DNA of 34,516 nucleotides, taken from NCBI GenBank assembly GCA_030457765.1, contig JAKDUK010000027.1:1-34516 (forward strand), written 5' to 3'. Shown one piece after another: positions 8,653-18,003 of this stretch (its first letter is position 1; each line of letters opens with the position of its first letter). The DNA comes from Marinobacter sp. GTDB lineage: Bacteria > Pseudomonadota > Gammaproteobacteria > Pseudomonadales > Oleiphilaceae. The position numbers and the translations under genes are program-made. The notes beneath the pieces are model-generated. The model saw nothing but the letters and a program-made list of their open reading frames with translations. It was not told the origin of the DNA and did not search any database.

Positions 8653-8664
8653 ATAACTTTCCTT

Positions 8665-9057
8665 TTATTTAGGTTCACGAAGATGTAGTTGGTAACTGGT
8701 AACACGGGGGTTGGGAGCCGTGGCCTTAAAAAACCGTGACTGCCCGGCCAGCAGAGTTGCCCTGCGGTAGCCTTCCCCGACACCTTTTACTTTCATGCCG
8801 CTGTCATCAAACCAGGTCACTTTCCAGGCAAGCTCGGCATCCGACCTTGCGTCAACTGCAAATTGCACCTGCAGGAGGCTTCCGCCACCAGGCTGTGACA
8901 GCCGTTCCTGAAAAAGCTCGGTCACCTCCATGGTATAGATGACCTCCGGGTCTACCTTAAGCTCCTGCCTTTCAATCAGTGAGTGACTGGTTTCAGGTGG
9001 TGTAGCACAGCCCACCATGCCCAGCATCAGCATGCTGGCAAACACAATCCTTTTCAT
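8665..9057 (-). CDS. ycfL: YcfL family lipoprotein (DUF1425)
   Basis: A 130-residue lipoprotein with lipobox MVGC (Cys17) and one small beta-rich domain. VQFAVDARSDAELAWKVTWFDDSGMKVKG matches the YcfL/DUF1425 family, whose role is unknown but which is repeatedly found next to lpoB. The ATG at 9066 is nearly fused to the AGGA ribosome site, while ATG 9057 is correctly spaced and gives a compact signal peptide (MKRIVFASMLML), so 9057 is preferred. The gap to the COG3014 gene is 35 bases and to lpoB 12 bases. Confidence 0.87.
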   Translation of the reverse strand: MKRIVFASMLMLGMVGCATPPETSHSLIERQELKVDPEVIYTMEVTELFQERLSQPGGGSLLQVQFAVDARSDAELAWKVTWFDDSGMKVKGVGEGYRRATLLAGQSRFFKATAPNPRVTSYQLHLREPK

Positions 9058-9092
9058 AACGTACATCCTGTGGTTTTGGTGTGTTGTATCAA

Positions 9093-10604
9093 TTACTGAA
9101 TACTCGAGACTTGGGCGGGCTCTGCAGTTTGCTCTGGCAGTCGCGCAAAAGTGGCGGCGGCGCCCCCTTGAAGGTCCATGGTGATAACCGTTGCAGGGGC
9201 CAGAATTGACGGCCGCTTGATGTAGACCAGAGTGTAAGGTTGCTGGGGAATGTCGATATTCCCCAGGGTATCCCCCAGATTGTCCAGCAGTGTCAGTTTG
9301 CCACTCTCGGGCCGGTCAATCCGCGCCGCCTGCCAATGGTTAGGCATTGCCTGCCAGCCGCGCAGATCCGCCTGAGTTGTGGCGGCGGTTAATGCCGCGG
9401 CGCCCAACTGGCCTAAAGGGCCGAACCGCCCGGCCGCCTCATTCTGAATCACTGCCTTGATAACCGCTGAGGTCACAGCGCGGGTCAGTATGCCTGCAAA
9501 ACGCTCTTTCATCTCAGTACGAATAACCGTGCCCATGTCGGAGATGCGCTCTGTATGAACAATCTCGCCGGTATCCCCCATCATGCCTATATGCCCGGGC
9601 ACTGCCGCCCGCTCTGCGTATCTGGGGAGTGCGATACCAAAATACCCAAGGGATTGCTGATCCTCCCGGAAAAGCAACAGGGGCACGTCAAAACGGGTCT
9701 CTTCCAAAACCGGGCCCAGGCCATTCTCATAAACAACCCAGACCTGGGGCGGCAAACCCGACCTGCCCTGCTTGCCGGAAGCAAGGTCGGTAGCCAGCCG
9801 GGCATCAGCCTGCAGTACGGCGCTGTCCGGGCTCATCTTTGCTACCCGCTTGAGCGACGTGGCTGCTCGCTCATAATCTGCACCGCCCGAGGCGTTTGCA
9901 AGAAAGTACATGCCATGAAGGTAGGTGCTTGACGGAACGATAAACTCGGAAAAAACAGACCAGCTTGAGGCCGCACCATAGTGATCTGCAATCGCCGCCT
10001 GGAACTCTTCATTCTTCAGGCTGTTGCTCACCATGGAGGCGTTGCTTTCTTCATCCTGTGCCTCTTTTTTCAGTTCTGCCTGCTGCTCTGCAATTTCTTC
10101 CTGGAAATAATCCACTGCGCGCCGGGTGCGATCGTTGGCCCGGTTAAATTCAATTCGAGCGTATTCCGTGTTACCCGCTGCCAGAAACGCCAGCCCTTTA
10201 TAGGTGTTGACCAACACCGCCTCGGACATCAGGGCTTCATAATCGCGCTCGGCATCGTTGACCATCACCGCCATAAAGCCTTCAGCTGCATTCTCCAGCA
10301 ATCCGGATTGATCCAGATATTTCATGCCTTCTTCTGCCAGGTCATAGGCCTTCGCAGCCTCTTCATACCGACCTGTCAAACGGTACATTTCGCCCTGGTG
10401 CAACAGCTCAAGCAAATGACTCTCGGAATCGACTTCATCCCCTTCGCCTACATCAAAAATCACTGACTCCAGCGCAGAGCCATAATCACCGGACGAATAG
10501 GCTGAGTTGAATGAGGCCATCTGGTTGCGATGCTGAAATGAGGAACACCCGGACACGAAGGCGACAACACCTAGCGTTAGCACCACATGTTTAATTGCTT
10601 TCAC
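9093..10604 (-). CDS. COG3014 family lipoprotein with TPR-like repeats
   Basis: A 503-residue lipoprotein that heads the operon. The start is taken as GTG 10604, with AGGGAG eight bases upstream, giving a 20-residue signal that ends in lipobox VSGC. An ATG at 10643 is in frame but lacks a good site. Residues about 25-230 are helical with TPR-like spacing (GDYGSALE, GEMYRLTGRYEEAAKAYDLAEEGM, AFLAAGNTEYARIEFNRANDR) and include a Glu/Gln-rich coiled-coil-like stretch. The C-terminal half has VWVVYENGLGPVLEETRFDVPL and a Gly/Ala-rich hydrophobic segment (AAGRFGPLGQLGAAALTAAT). It belongs to the COG3014 group of unknown function, found beside ycfL-lpoB in marine gammaproteobacteria. Confidence 0.82.
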   Translation of the reverse strand: MKAIKHVVLTLGVVAFVSGCSSFQHRNQMASFNSAYSSGDYGSALESVIFDVGEGDEVDSESHLLELLHQGEMYRLTGRYEEAAKAYDLAEEGMKYLDQSGLLENAAEGFMAVMVNDAERDYEALMSEAVLVNTYKGLAFLAAGNTEYARIEFNRANDRTRRAVDYFQEEIAEQQAELKKEAQDEESNASMVSNSLKNEEFQAAIADHYGAASSWSVFSEFIVPSSTYLHGMYFLANASGGADYERAATSLKRVAKMSPDSAVLQADARLATDLASGKQGRSGLPPQVWVVYENGLGPVLEETRFDVPLLLFREDQQSLGYFGIALPRYAERAAVPGHIGMMGDTGEIVHTERISDMGTVIRTEMKERFAGILTRAVTSAVIKAVIQNEAAGRFGPLGQLGAAALTAATTQADLRGWQAMPNHWQAARIDRPESGKLTLLDNLGDTLGNIDIPQQPYTLVYIKRPSILAPATVITMDLQGGAAATFARLPEQTAEPAQVSSIQ

Positions 10605-10956
10605 ACAGTTACTCCCTAAAGCTGCTAGCCGGGTCCGCCGCACCTTGCCTTGGTAGTCAGCACCCTTTTTATATTACCGAATAGTTACAGCTGGGTAACG
10701 TAGTTTGTCTGCACACAGTTTGGTAGATAGAGCCCCATGATTCTTGCAACCTTTTACATTGCCCTACACAAATCACTACAGAAATGGCAATAACAACCCA
10801 TTGACTGGGCAAATAGTGACCAATCCGGCTGTACAGACGCCCACTCACGAATCTGAAGCAAGATTTACCGTGGCTACAAAGCATGCACGCTCTGCATCAA
10901 TGGGCAACGGGTTTAATGTAGACTGAATTAAACGTCCAAATATGGGAGCAAAGATC
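10605..10956. promoter_or_regulatory. Divergent intergenic region between the envelope operon and tpm
   Basis: This 352-base region has no convincing gene and must hold both divergent promoters. On the minus strand TAATAT preceded 16 bases earlier by TTACCC is a weak promoter candidate for the lipoprotein operon. On the plus side, 7-base inverted arms GTTTAAT (10911-10917) and ATTAAAC (10927-10933) lie just upstream of tpm and could be an operator. A 60-codon frame inside it looks non-coding. Confidence 0.4.
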
Positions 10957-11610
10957 ATGGAACACGAATTCTGGCATGAACGTTGGAGCAAAAAAGAAAT
11001 AGGCTTCCATGAAGGCTCCGTTAACAAATTCCTTTACGACCACTGGCCAGAGCTGTCTGGCGACAGCACAGCCGACGTTTTTGTGCCGCTATGCGGCAAA
11101 GCCCATGACATGTGGTGGTTGCACGATAGGGGACACGCCATTATTGGCGTAGAGCTAAGTGAAATCGCCTGTAAGGATTTCTTCGCAGAGGCAGGCGAAA
11201 AAGCACGGGTACACCCGGGTGAGCCGTTCACACGGTTCCAACATGAAAACCTTCAGCTTTGGTGTGGCGATTTTTTCCAGCTGGCACCTGCTGACCTGGA
11301 ACACATACACTTAGTGTACGACCGCGCCGCCCTTATTGCCCTTCCGCCATCTATGCGTCGAAGATACGTGGACCATCTAACGGCAATTATTCCCGAAGGC
11401 ACCCGAATCCTGCTAATTACGCTGGACTACAACACCAAAATTACTGCACCGCCGTTTAACGTAAGCGATAATGAGGTGCGAGACCTCTATTCTGCCGATT
11501 ATGACATTGAGCACATCCTTACCAACACCTTGCCAAATGACCATCCGTTCACCAAGCGTAAAGGCCTGATTGACGCAACCGAGAGCGTATTTCGGCTCAT
11601 CAAAAAATAG
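10957..11610 (+). CDS. tpm: Thiopurine S-methyltransferase
   Basis: A 217-residue SAM-dependent methyltransferase of the bacterial TPMT family. These enzymes methylate thiopurines and, in several bacteria, selenium or tellurium compounds; the natural substrate is unclear. The sequence opens MEHEFWHERWSKKEIGFHE, nearly canonical for the family, followed by VFVPLCGKAHDMWWLHDRGHAIIGVELSE (SAM-binding motif I region) and HLVYDRAALIALP. The start is ATG 10957, spaced correctly from GGGAG; the ATG at 10942 is upstream of that site. It is monocistronic as far as can be seen. Its start lies 352 bases from the divergent envelope operon. Confidence 0.93.
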   Translation: MEHEFWHERWSKKEIGFHEGSVNKFLYDHWPELSGDSTADVFVPLCGKAHDMWWLHDRGHAIIGVELSEIACKDFFAEAGEKARVHPGEPFTRFQHENLQLWCGDFFQLAPADLEHIHLVYDRAALIALPPSMRRRYVDHLTAIIPEGTRILLITLDYNTKITAPPFNVSDNEVRDLYSADYDIEHILTNTLPNDHPFTKRKGLIDATESVFRLIKK

Positions 11611-11657
11611 CGCCGAGGCCGTAGCGGTAACACAATTTAATGAACCTTAACTGCTAA

Positions 11658-11707
11658 CGGCCTGTCCAACCTCGTGACCGTGAACTAAGCTGCAATTAAA
11701 CAGGCCG
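11658..11707. repeat. 8-bp inverted repeat upstream of prkA
   Basis: CGGCCTGT (11658-11665) and ACAGGCCG (11700-11707) form perfect arms 34 bases apart in the 239-base gap between tpm and prkA. It could be a DNA-binding site or a weak hairpin after tpm. No convincing sigma-54 or sigma-70 promoter is visible nearby. Confidence 0.35.
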
Positions 11708-11849
11708 AAACCCGGCACAGATCGCGACCGGCCGAAAGAGTTAATCCTTTCCACCCATAACCAAAACGAATCGCCGACATGGCGACCGTAACCGAAACGG
11801 GGATACGTTGTGCACTAAAAATTGAAGAGCAGCGAGCGAGGGGCTACCC

Positions 11850-13772
11850 ATGAACATACTGCAGCAATTTAAAAACCGGTATGAGAGCACCCAGGAAGAA
11901 GAGTACAGCCTTGAGGAATACCTCGAGATCTGTAAGAAGGATCCTACGGCCTATGCCACGGCAGCAGAGCGCCTGTTAATTGCCATCGGCGAACCCGAGT
12001 TTGTCGATACCTCCCGTGACATTCGTCTGTCACGCATTTTTTCCAATAAAATGATTAAGCGATATCCGGAGTTTGCCGAGTTTTATGGCATGGAAGACGC
12101 TGTGGAAAATATCGTGTCGTTCTTTCGCCACGCGGCTCAGGGCCTGGAGGAAAAGAAGCAGATTCTTTATCTGCTGGGGCCGGTTGGCGGTGGTAAGTCT
12201 TCTCTGGCAGAAAAGCTTAAAAGCCTCATGCAGAAAGTGCCTTTTTATGCGATCAAGGACTCGCCAGTTAACGAATCGCCCCTCGGCCTTTTTGACCCAG
12301 CTGAAGACGCCACCATTCTGGAAGAGGAATTTGGTATTCCTCCTCGCTATCTCAAGTCCATTATGTCGCCCTGGGCTGTAAAGCGCTTACACGAATATGG
12401 CGGCGACATCAGCAAATTCCGCGTTGTGAAAAAATATCCGTCCGTTCTGGATCAGGTAGCGGTATCCAAAACCGAGCCGGGAGACGACAACAACCAGGAT
12501 ATTTCCGCGTTGGTAGGCAAGGTGAACATCCGCATGCTGGAAGATTATTCCCAGGATGATCCGGATGCTTACAGCTTTAGTGGTGGTCTGTGTAAAGCGA
12601 ACCAGGGGCTTATGGAATTTGTCGAGATGTTCAAGGCACCCATCAAGGTGCTGCACCCCTTGCTGACCGCCACCCAGGAAGGCAACTACAACACAACCGA
12701 GGGCATGGGATCAGTGCCTTTTGATGGCGTGGTACTTGCCCACTCCAACGAATCGGAATGGCAAACCTTCCGCAACAACAAGCACAACGAGGCCTTCTTA
12801 GATCGGGTTTATATTGTGAAAGTACCCTACTGCGTGCGTGTAACGGAAGAAATCGAGATATACCGCAAGCTTCTGAAAAACAGCTCTCTGGCCGGCTCGC
12901 CCTGCGCGCCGGACACCCTGGACATGCTGGCCCAGTTCTCGGTGCTTTCACGAATTAAAGAGCCGGAAAACTCCAGCATTTTCTCCAAAATGCGCGTTTA
13001 CGACGGCCAAAACATCAAGGACACAGACCCCAAAGCCAAATCCATTCAGGAATACCGGGATGCGGCCGGGGTGAATGAAGGCATGGACGGGCTCTCTACC
13101 CGGTTTGCGTTCAAAATCCTCTCCAAGGTCTTTAACTTTGACACCACAGAAGTAGCTGCCAACCCGGTGCATCTGCTGTATGTCATTGAAAAGCAGATTG
13201 AGCAGGAACAATTCGCGCCTGAAATCCAGGAGCGCTACCTGCGCTCGATCAAGGAATTTCTGGCTCCACACTATGTGCAGTTTATTGGTAAAGAGATTCA
13301 AACCGCTTACCTCGAAAGCTACAGCGAATACGGCCAGAACCTGTTTGATCGTTATGTAACCTATGCTGACCTATGGATTCAGGATCAGGAATTCCGCGAC
13401 CCGGAAACCGGCGAAATTCTCGATCGCTCTTCTATTAACGAAGAACTGGAGAAAATAGAGAAGCCTGCGGGCATCAGCAATCCGAAGGATTTCCGCAACG
13501 AGGTGGTCAACTTTGTGCTCCGGGCCAAGGCGAACAACCAGGGTGAAAATCCATCGTGGCTTAGCTACGAAAAACTCCGCAGCGTAATCGAGAAGAAAAT
13601 GTTCTCTAATACCGAAGATCTGCTACCGGTTATTTCATTCAACCCGAAAGCCAGCCAGGAAGATCAGAGCAAGCACAAGCAGTTCGTCGAACGCATGGTC
13701 GACCGGGGTTACACAGAGAAACAGGTGCGCCTGCTGGCAGAGTGGTACCTGCGAGTTCGCAAGTCGCACTAG
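11850..13772 (+). CDS. yeaG: PrkA family serine protein kinase / AAA ATPase (YeaG)
   Basis: A 640-residue PrkA protein, the usual length. The N-terminal AAA-type PrkA domain carries Walker A LLGPVGGGKSSL (about residues 107-118). The C-terminal PrkA kinase-like domain includes VLAHSNESEWQTF and DRVYIVKVPYCVRVTEEIEIYRK. In E. coli YeaG works with YeaH in the nitrogen-starvation and stationary-phase response; related PrkA proteins have been described as kinases and as AAA proteases. AGCGAGGGG precedes the ATG. It is first of three genes (yeaG-yeaH-spoVR), with 29 bases before yeaH. The 239-base leader probably holds the promoter, but I cannot name its sigma factor. Confidence 0.95.
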   Translation: MNILQQFKNRYESTQEEEYSLEEYLEICKKDPTAYATAAERLLIAIGEPEFVDTSRDIRLSRIFSNKMIKRYPEFAEFYGMEDAVENIVSFFRHAAQGLEEKKQILYLLGPVGGGKSSLAEKLKSLMQKVPFYAIKDSPVNESPLGLFDPAEDATILEEEFGIPPRYLKSIMSPWAVKRLHEYGGDISKFRVVKKYPSVLDQVAVSKTEPGDDNNQDISALVGKVNIRMLEDYSQDDPDAYSFSGGLCKANQGLMEFVEMFKAPIKVLHPLLTATQEGNYNTTEGMGSVPFDGVVLAHSNESEWQTFRNNKHNEAFLDRVYIVKVPYCVRVTEEIEIYRKLLKNSSLAGSPCAPDTLDMLAQFSVLSRIKEPENSSIFSKMRVYDGQNIKDTDPKAKSIQEYRDAAGVNEGMDGLSTRFAFKILSKVFNFDTTEVAANPVHLLYVIEKQIEQEQFAPEIQERYLRSIKEFLAPHYVQFIGKEIQTAYLESYSEYGQNLFDRYVTYADLWIQDQEFRDPETGEILDRSSINEELEKIEKPAGISNPKDFRNEVVNFVLRAKANNQGENPSWLSYEKLRSVIEKKMFSNTEDLLPVISFNPKASQEDQSKHKQFVERMVDRGYTEKQVRLLAEWYLRVRKSH

Positions 13773-13801
13773 CAGATCCCGGATCCGCAGGAGTATGAAC
13801 T

Positions 13802-15097
13802 ATGGGTATGACCCGCATTGTAGATCGACGGCTAAACGGTAAAAACAAGAGCGCGGTGAACCGGGAGCGGTTTTTGCGTCGCTACCGGCATCACATCAAA
13901 AAGGCTGTGTCAGATGCTGTGCACCGGCGTTCAATTACCGACATAGAGCGCGGGGAAAATGTCAGCATTCCCTCGCGGGATATTGATGAGCCGGTGTTCC
14001 ATCATGGCCAGGGCGGCCACCGGGAAATGGTGCACCCGGGCAACCGGGAGTTTGTAACCGGCGACAGGCTACCCAAACCCGAGGGTGGAGACGGACAGGG
14101 CCAGGGGCAAGGCCAGGCCAGCCCCGATGGCGAAGGCATGGATGACTTTGCCTTTCAGATTACTCAGGAAGAATTTCTGAATTTTCTGTTTGATGACCTC
14201 GAATTGCCAAACCTGGTTCGCAAACGGCTCAAGGACACAGAATCTTTCAATTATGTGCGCTCAGGGTTCAGCACCCAAGGCGTGCCCGCAAAGCTGGATG
14301 TCGTGCGTTCACTCCGGGGCGCCCATGCTCGCCGCTTGGGTTTAGGCGGTGCCCGTAAGAAGAAAATCCGCGAACTGGAAGCTCAGCTTAGCGCCCTGAA
14401 AACAGCACCCGATGATCTGGACCCAGCATTCAGCCATGAAGACCAGATCAAGGTGCTGGAGGATGAAATTGCCCGGCTGAAAGCCAATGTGAAACGCATT
14501 CCATTCCTTGATGAAATTGATCTGCGCTACCGCCAGCATCTGAAGCAACACAAGCCAGCCACCAGTGCCGTAATGTTCTGCTTGATGGATGTGTCTGGTT
14601 CCATGACCCAGATGCATAAGGACACTGCCAAGCGCTTTTTTATCCTGCTGTATCTATTCCTGAAAAAGAACTACAAGAAGATCGACGTGGTTTTCATTCG
14701 CCACCACACCAGCGCCAAAGAGGTAGATGAAGAAGAGTTTTTCTATTCACGGGAAACCGGCGGCACCATTGTGTCGAGCGCCCTGAAATTGATGCACAAA
14801 ATTATTGCCTCCCGCTACTCCCCTGCGGAGTGGAATATTTACGCCGCCCAGGCATCCGATGGCGACAACTGGAACGATGACTCGCCAATATGCGGTAAGC
14901 TACTAACCGAGAGCATTTTGCCGCTGGTGCAGTATTTCGCCTATGTGGAGATTACACCCCAGGATCACCAGATGCTTTGGTACCAATATGAGCAGGTACA
15001 GGCACGTTTTCCCGAAAGCTTTGCCCAGCAGCAGATTGCGCATCCTGGTGAAATTTACCCGGTGTTCCGCCAGCTCTTTGAGAGGAAAGCCGCATGA
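13802..15097 (+). CDS. yeaH: YeaH/YhbH family (UPF0229) protein
   Basis: A 431-residue UPF0229 protein. The N-terminus is basic ([27 protein letters not shown]). A Gly/Gln-rich linker (about 95-110) separates it from a C-terminal von Willebrand A-like domain with a MIDAS motif DVSGSM beginning at residue 263, suggesting metal-dependent protein binding. [14 protein letters not shown] and the GGTIVSSAL block follow. YeaH acts with PrkA/YeaG; its exact role is unknown. GGAG precedes the ATG. The stop overlaps the spoVR start (ATGA), so the two are translationally coupled. Confidence 0.95.
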   Translation: MGMTRIVDRRLNGKNKSAVNRERFLRRYRHHIKKAVSDAVHRRSITDIERGENVSIPSRDIDEPVFHHGQGGHREMVHPGNREFVTGDRLPKPEGGDGQGQGQGQASPDGEGMDDFAFQITQEEFLNFLFDDLELPNLVRKRLKDTESFNYVRSGFSTQGVPAKLDVVRSLRGAHARRLGLGGARKKKIRELEAQLSALKTAPDDLDPAFSHEDQIKVLEDEIARLKANVKRIPFLDEIDLRYRQHLKQHKPATSAVMFCLMDVSGSMTQMHKDTAKRFFILLYLFLKKNYKKIDVVFIRHHTSAKEVDEEEFFYSRETGGTIVSSALKLMHKIIASRYSPAEWNIYAAQASDGDNWNDDSPICGKLLTESILPLVQYFAYVEITPQDHQMLWYQYEQVQARFPESFAQQQIAHPGEIYPVFRQLFERKAA

Positions 15098-16653
15098 GTG
15101 ACGCCCTCGATCGCCCCAACGAACCGGGCAGCGAGAGCCCGGCAACTCGCGAACCGATATCCACCGGATCGGAATGGACATTCGCACTGATCGAAAAGTA
15201 CAATGAAGAAATCGCGAAATGCGCGGCGGAATTCGGTCTGGACACCTACCCTACACAGATTGAGGTTATTAGCGCCGAGCAAATGATGGATGCCTACAGC
15301 TCTGTTGGCATGCCGGTAGGTTACAATCACTGGTCGTTCGGCAAACAATTTCTCAGCACATCCAAAAGCTACCAGCGCGGGCAGATGGGGCTGGCTTATG
15401 AAATAGTTATCAACTCCAACCCCTGCATTGCCTACCTGATGGAAGAAAACACCCTGCCTATGCAGGCATTGGTTATCGCTCACGCGTGTTATGGCCATAA
15501 CTCCTTCTTCAAAGGCAACTATCTGTTTCGAACCTGGACAGATGCCAGTGCCATTGTTGATTACCTGGTGTTCGCCCGAAATTATGTGTCCGAGTGCGAG
15601 GAGCGCTACGGCGTGGATGCGGTTGAGGAAATTCTGGACTCCTGCCACGCACTGATGAATTACGGCGTTGATCGCTACAAGCGACCAGCGCCTATTTCTG
15701 CGGTAAAAGAGGCGCAGCGCCAGGAAGAGCGGGAGGATTATCTGCAACGCCGGGTGAATGATTTGTGGCGCACCATTCCAAAAATGGACGAGGATGAAGA
15801 CCCGGTAAAACGCAAACAACGCTACCCGGAAGAGCCCCAGGAAAACCTCCTCTATTTCATTGAGAAAAACGCGCCTTTGCTCGAAACCTGGCAGCGGGAA
15901 ATTATCCGAATTGTGCGCAAACTGGCACAGTATTTTTATCCACAACGCCAAACCCAGGTAATGAATGAAGGCTGGGCCACCTTCTGGCATTACACCCTGT
16001 TGCACCGGATGTACGATAAAGGCTTGGTAACAGACGGCTTCATGCTGGAGTTTCTGCAAAGCCACACGGCGGTGGTGTATCAACCCCCGTTCAGCAGCCC
16101 TTGGTATTCCGGCATCAACCCTTACACGCTGGGGTTCTCCATGTTTTCCGACCTGCGCCGGATTTGTGAGGCGCCCACGGAAGAAGATTACGAGTGGTTT
16201 CCGGATTTAGCTGGCACCGACTGGGTGACATCCCTGCATTTTGCCATGTCCAATTTCAAGGATGAGAGTTTTATTCAGCAGTTCCTGTCACCAAAGGTCA
16301 TGCGGGACCTGAAGCTGTTTGCCATCGAAGATGACGATCAGGAAGACAGTTATCACGTAACCGCCATACACGACGAACCTGGCTACCGCGCCCTGCGGGA
16401 GAAATTGGCCCGCCAGTACAACCTCAGTTACCGAGAGCCTAACATTCAGGTATGGAACGTGGATGTGCGCGGTGATCGTTCCCTGATGCTGCGGCATGTG
16501 CCGGTGGACAGGGTGCCACTGGGCGAGGATACGGAGGAGGTTCTACGCCATGCACACAGGCTCTGGGGTTTTGATGTGCACCTGGAAAGCTTAGACGAAG
16601 GCGATGTGATGGAGGAGTACCACTGTCCGCACCCGGCGCCTTCAGGCCCCTGA
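15094..16653 (+). CDS. spoVR: SpoVR family protein
   Basis: A 519-residue SpoVR protein (E. coli YcgB is similar in length). The molecular function is unproven; in Bacillus the homologue is needed for spore cortex formation. Typical elements are [71 protein letters not shown] and [18 protein letters not shown]. The repeated His/Glu blocks suggest a metal site, but that is inference. It overlaps yeaH by four bases and completes the conserved trio. Its last 12 bases overlap the convergent sensor kinase gene. Confidence 0.95.
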   Translation: MSDALDRPNEPGSESPATREPISTGSEWTFALIEKYNEEIAKCAAEFGLDTYPTQIEVISAEQMMDAYSSVGMPVGYNHWSFGKQFLSTSKSYQRGQMGLAYEIVINSNPCIAYLMEENTLPMQALVIAHACYGHNSFFKGNYLFRTWTDASAIVDYLVFARNYVSECEERYGVDAVEEILDSCHALMNYGVDRYKRPAPISAVKEAQRQEEREDYLQRRVNDLWRTIPKMDEDEDPVKRKQRYPEEPQENLLYFIEKNAPLLETWQREIIRIVRKLAQYFYPQRQTQVMNEGWATFWHYTLLHRMYDKGLVTDGFMLEFLQSHTAVVYQPPFSSPWYSGINPYTLGFSMFSDLRRICEAPTEEDYEWFPDLAGTDWVTSLHFAMSNFKDESFIQQFLSPKVMRDLKLFAIEDDDQEDSYHVTAIHDEPGYRALREKLARQYNLSYREPNIQVWNVDVRGDRSLMLRHVPVDRVPLGEDTEEVLRHAHRLWGFDVHLESLDEGDVMEEYHCPHPAPSGP

Positions 16654-18003
16654 GCGCAGATTTGTCAGGGGCAAAACGAGTTCTGCGCGCAGGCCACCTT
16701 CAGAGTTGTCATCCAACTTAAGCTCGCCGCCGTGCAACGCCGTCAGCTCCTTAACAATTGCCAGCCCTAGCCCGGAACCCGATCTTACCTCATCCAACCT
16801 ACCGCCCCGGCTTAGCGCCTCCTGGCGCATTTCCCGCGACATGCCAGGCCCATCGTCAGATACGCTAAGCACCAGCCAGCCTCCTTCAACGCTCCCCGTC
16901 AAACTGATGGAGCTTTTGGTCCAATTGATCGCATTTTCCAGCAGATTACCCACCATTTCCTGTAAATCCTGGGCATCAATCCGCACCCGGAGTTCCTGCT
17001 GAAGAACGCTCTGAAAAGCTATATTGCGCCGGCCTGCCAAACGCCGAATGCCTTCAATGACTGGGTCTAGCACAGCGGCCACTTTCTGTTCGGCTCCCAG
17101 TGCCACAGGCCCTGCCGCCGAAGCGCGGGCCAAATGGTGTCGCACTGCTTCGTTCAACCGTTTGAGCTCGGCCCGAACGGCCGCTTGCTGATCTTCTGGT
17201 AAGCGCTCCGCCAGAGTGTTCAGCACGGCGACCGGCGTTTTCAGCGCATGGGCAAGATTGCCGGTGGCGGTTCTGCCCCGTTCAATCAGACGCTGATCCC
17301 GCTCCAATACGGTATTAATCGCTTCGGCCAGCCTTGCCAGCTCTCTGGGCAGGTCGGTTTCGACAGACGGTTTCTGGCCTTGCTCTACTGCTTTCAGGCT
17401 TTGCTCTATGCGGCGCAAGGGTGCCAACCCCCAGCGAATTTGCAGCCCAATCAGCCCAATCAGCAGGCCGCCGAGTGTCGCCAGAGAAAGCCACAACAAC
17501 GTTTGGAACCGGGCAATCTGAGCCTCTATTTCGCCCAGATCCGCGGCTATCTGTACATGCAGAACATCATCAAGATTGGGAAGCCGAATATCCCGCTCCA
17601 GCAACCGCAACTGCTTATCCCGGGGGCCGGTCACGGTGCGGAAGGTCATGCCGGGCTCCTGGGAAATAGCCAGCCGCTGATCCCACAATGAACGAGAAGT
17701 GAGCACCCGCTCGCCATCATCACGAACCTGCCAGTACCAACCCGAAAATACCCGATCGAAGCGCGAATCGCCCAGTTGTCGATTAGACACAAGAGCATCC
17801 TGCCGGACATCGTAACTAACCCCGGCAATCACCACATTGAGAAGGGATTCCAATCGCTCGTTAAAGGCCGTATTCACAGCCTCCCTGAAATTCCACGATA
17901 GCAGAGCACCGGCAACCGGCAGTACCAACACAACCAGAATCAGCGCGGATACCAGCATGCGCATAGCAATCGGGAGTCGTCGCAAACGCTGTGACTGCGT
18001 CAT
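16642..18003 (-). CDS. Sensor histidine kinase (PhoQ-like)
   Basis: A 453-residue membrane sensor kinase. One transmembrane segment lies near residues 15-35, a periplasmic sensor of about 130 residues follows, and a second transmembrane segment lies near 167-190. Then come a HAMP linker, a dimerisation/phosphoacceptor helix with GNLAHALKTPVAVLNTL (His near residue 250) and a HATPase domain with N-box NLLENAINWTKSS, DDGPGM and GSGLGLAIVKEL. The HxLKTPxxxL H-box is PhoQ-type. The periplasmic part is not acidic enough to assume Mg2+ sensing. It overlaps the response regulator by four bases and is the last gene of the pepSY-RR-HK operon. The signal is unknown. Confidence 0.92.
   Translation of the reverse strand: MTQSQRLRRLPIAMRMLVSALILVVLVLPVAGALLSWNFREAVNTAFNERLESLLNVVIAGVSYDVRQDALVSNRQLGDSRFDRVFSGWYWQVRDDGERVLTSRSLWDQRLAISQEPGMTFRTVTGPRDKQLRLLERDIRLPNLDDVLHVQIAADLGEIEAQIARFQTLLWLSLATLGGLLIGLIGLQIRWGLAPLRRIEQSLKAVEQGQKPSVETDLPRELARLAEAINTVLERDQRLIERGRTATGNLAHALKTPVAVLNTLAERLPEDQQAAVRAELKRLNEAVRHHLARASAAGPVALGAEQKVAAVLDPVIEGIRRLAGRRNIAFQSVLQQELRVRIDAQDLQEMVGNLLENAINWTKSSISLTGSVEGGWLVLSVSDDGPGMSREMRQEALSRGGRLDEVRSGSGLGLAIVKELTALHGGELKLDDNSEGGLRAELVLPLTNLRSGA

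Noticed and set aside
9981..10466. A 161-codon plus-strand frame opposite the COG3014 gene
   Set aside because: Composition looks like an antisense shadow (Cys/Leu/Phe-rich start); no ribosome site or domain.
10744..10926. A 60-codon plus-strand frame upstream of tpm
   Set aside because: No ribosome site, low-complexity Asn/Thr content, and it covers the likely promoter region.
11611..11849. Sigma-54 promoter for prkA, as reported for E. coli yeaGH
   Set aside because: No TGGCAC-N5-TTGC-like -24/-12 pair could be found by eye.
15055..16083. A 342-codon open frame on the minus strand opposite spoVR
   Set aside because: It mirrors codon bias of spoVR on the other strand, has no recognisable domain, and spoVR is unambiguous.
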